Shown: piece by piece, positions 13,718 to 13,816 of the stretch
Numbering within the stretch: the stretch's first letter is position 1
Layout: each line of letters starts with the position of its first letter
Assembly (NCBI GenBank): GCA_964247295.1
Contig: CAXTTV010000134.1
Coordinates: 1 to 13,816 of the forward strand
Direction: 5' to 3'
Source of the DNA: CAXTTV01 sp964247295
GTDB lineage: Bacteria; Chloroflexota; Ktedonobacteria; Ktedonobacterales; Ktedonobacteraceae
DNA length: 13,816 bases
Notes under the pieces: model-generated
What the model was told of the DNA's origin: nothing
The model's input: only the letters and a program-made list of their open reading frames with translations
Database searches by the model: none
Made by a program: the position numbers and the translations under genes

Positions 13718-13816
13718 CTATTTCATGCTCTTCTTCTGCCGCCTACGGCGGCGAGGAGGAGGACCTGACCGGCGATCTCTGCTATTGTATGTCCAGGTTG
13801 TGCGAGATCGAAAAAG
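13718..13816 (-). CDS. C-terminal end of an unidentified gene with a basic tail (partial)
   Basis: A minus-strand frame enters from the right edge and is open for 32 codons to a TAG at 13718-13720. It reads LFRSRTTWTYNSRDRRSG and then a run PPPRRRRRQKKSMK. An arginine-rich disordered tail of this type is common on nucleic-acid-binding proteins such as RNA helicases, but nothing here identifies the family. The ISAs1 element inserted 4 bases beyond the stop, leaving the gene whole. A plus-strand frame from 13724 is also open to the edge, so the call is tentative. GCCGCCTACGGCGGC (13739-13753), a perfect 6-bp inverted repeat, lies within the Arg codons. Confidence 0.35.
   Translation of the reverse strand, partial: LFRSRTTWTYNSRDRRSGPPPRRRRRQKKSMK

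Noticed and set aside
1..13816. CRISPR array or tRNA genes
   Set aside because: No regularly spaced repeats and no cloverleaf-compatible sequence were seen on either strand.

Overview
The window looks like a stretch of a large, moderate-GC genome rich in insertion sequences, most likely a soil member of the Chloroflexota such as a Ktedonobacter relative. This rests on gene style and on the IscB element. IscB copies with an upstream omega RNA are known to be abundant in Ktedonobacter racemifer. The taxonomic call is inference; nothing in the window is a phylogenetic marker.

Positions 1-3640 hold ordinary chromosomal genes. An RluD-type 23S rRNA pseudouridine synthase (+) converges on a PLP enzyme of the cysteine-desulfurase fold (-), and a bidirectional hairpin terminator separates them. 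Divergent from the PLP gene is an Fe(II)/2-oxoglutarate dioxygenase of the PhyH type (+). It converges on a nucleotide-sugar-epimerase-like SDR (-), again with a strong bidirectional terminator between them.

Positions 3644-7566 form a minus-strand block: a short unknown reading frame, a six-helix membrane protein with a HAMP-like segment, and the epimerase. An IscB mobile element is inserted at its upstream end. The IscB nuclease looks intact: PLMP-like motif, bridge helix, RuvC D/E/D and HNH residues are all visible. It starts from a TTG with an excellent ribosome binding site, and a structured omega RNA (HEARO) scaffold lies just upstream. No tnpA is present. The flanks hold two open stretches that may be remnants of one split gene.

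Positions 7567-9710 are mostly non-coding, with a series of stem-loops around a secreted TIM-barrel-type glycoside hydrolase (-). From 9711 comes a lone AT-rich HNH endonuclease resembling modified-DNA (type IV-like) restriction enzymes, preceded by a perfect palindrome. It converges on an FAD-dependent monooxygenase/oxidoreductase (-), which has a good -10 box and an inverted repeat placed like an operator.

The right edge carries a complete but decayed ISAs1-family element (1318 bp). It has 17-bp terminal inverted repeats with one mismatch, 10-bp target duplications and a transposase broken by two frameshifts. It lies just downstream of the basic C-terminal end of a gene that runs off the window.

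The most interesting item is the IscB-omega RNA locus. Both its guide and its target-adjacent motif can be predicted approximately from the flanks.
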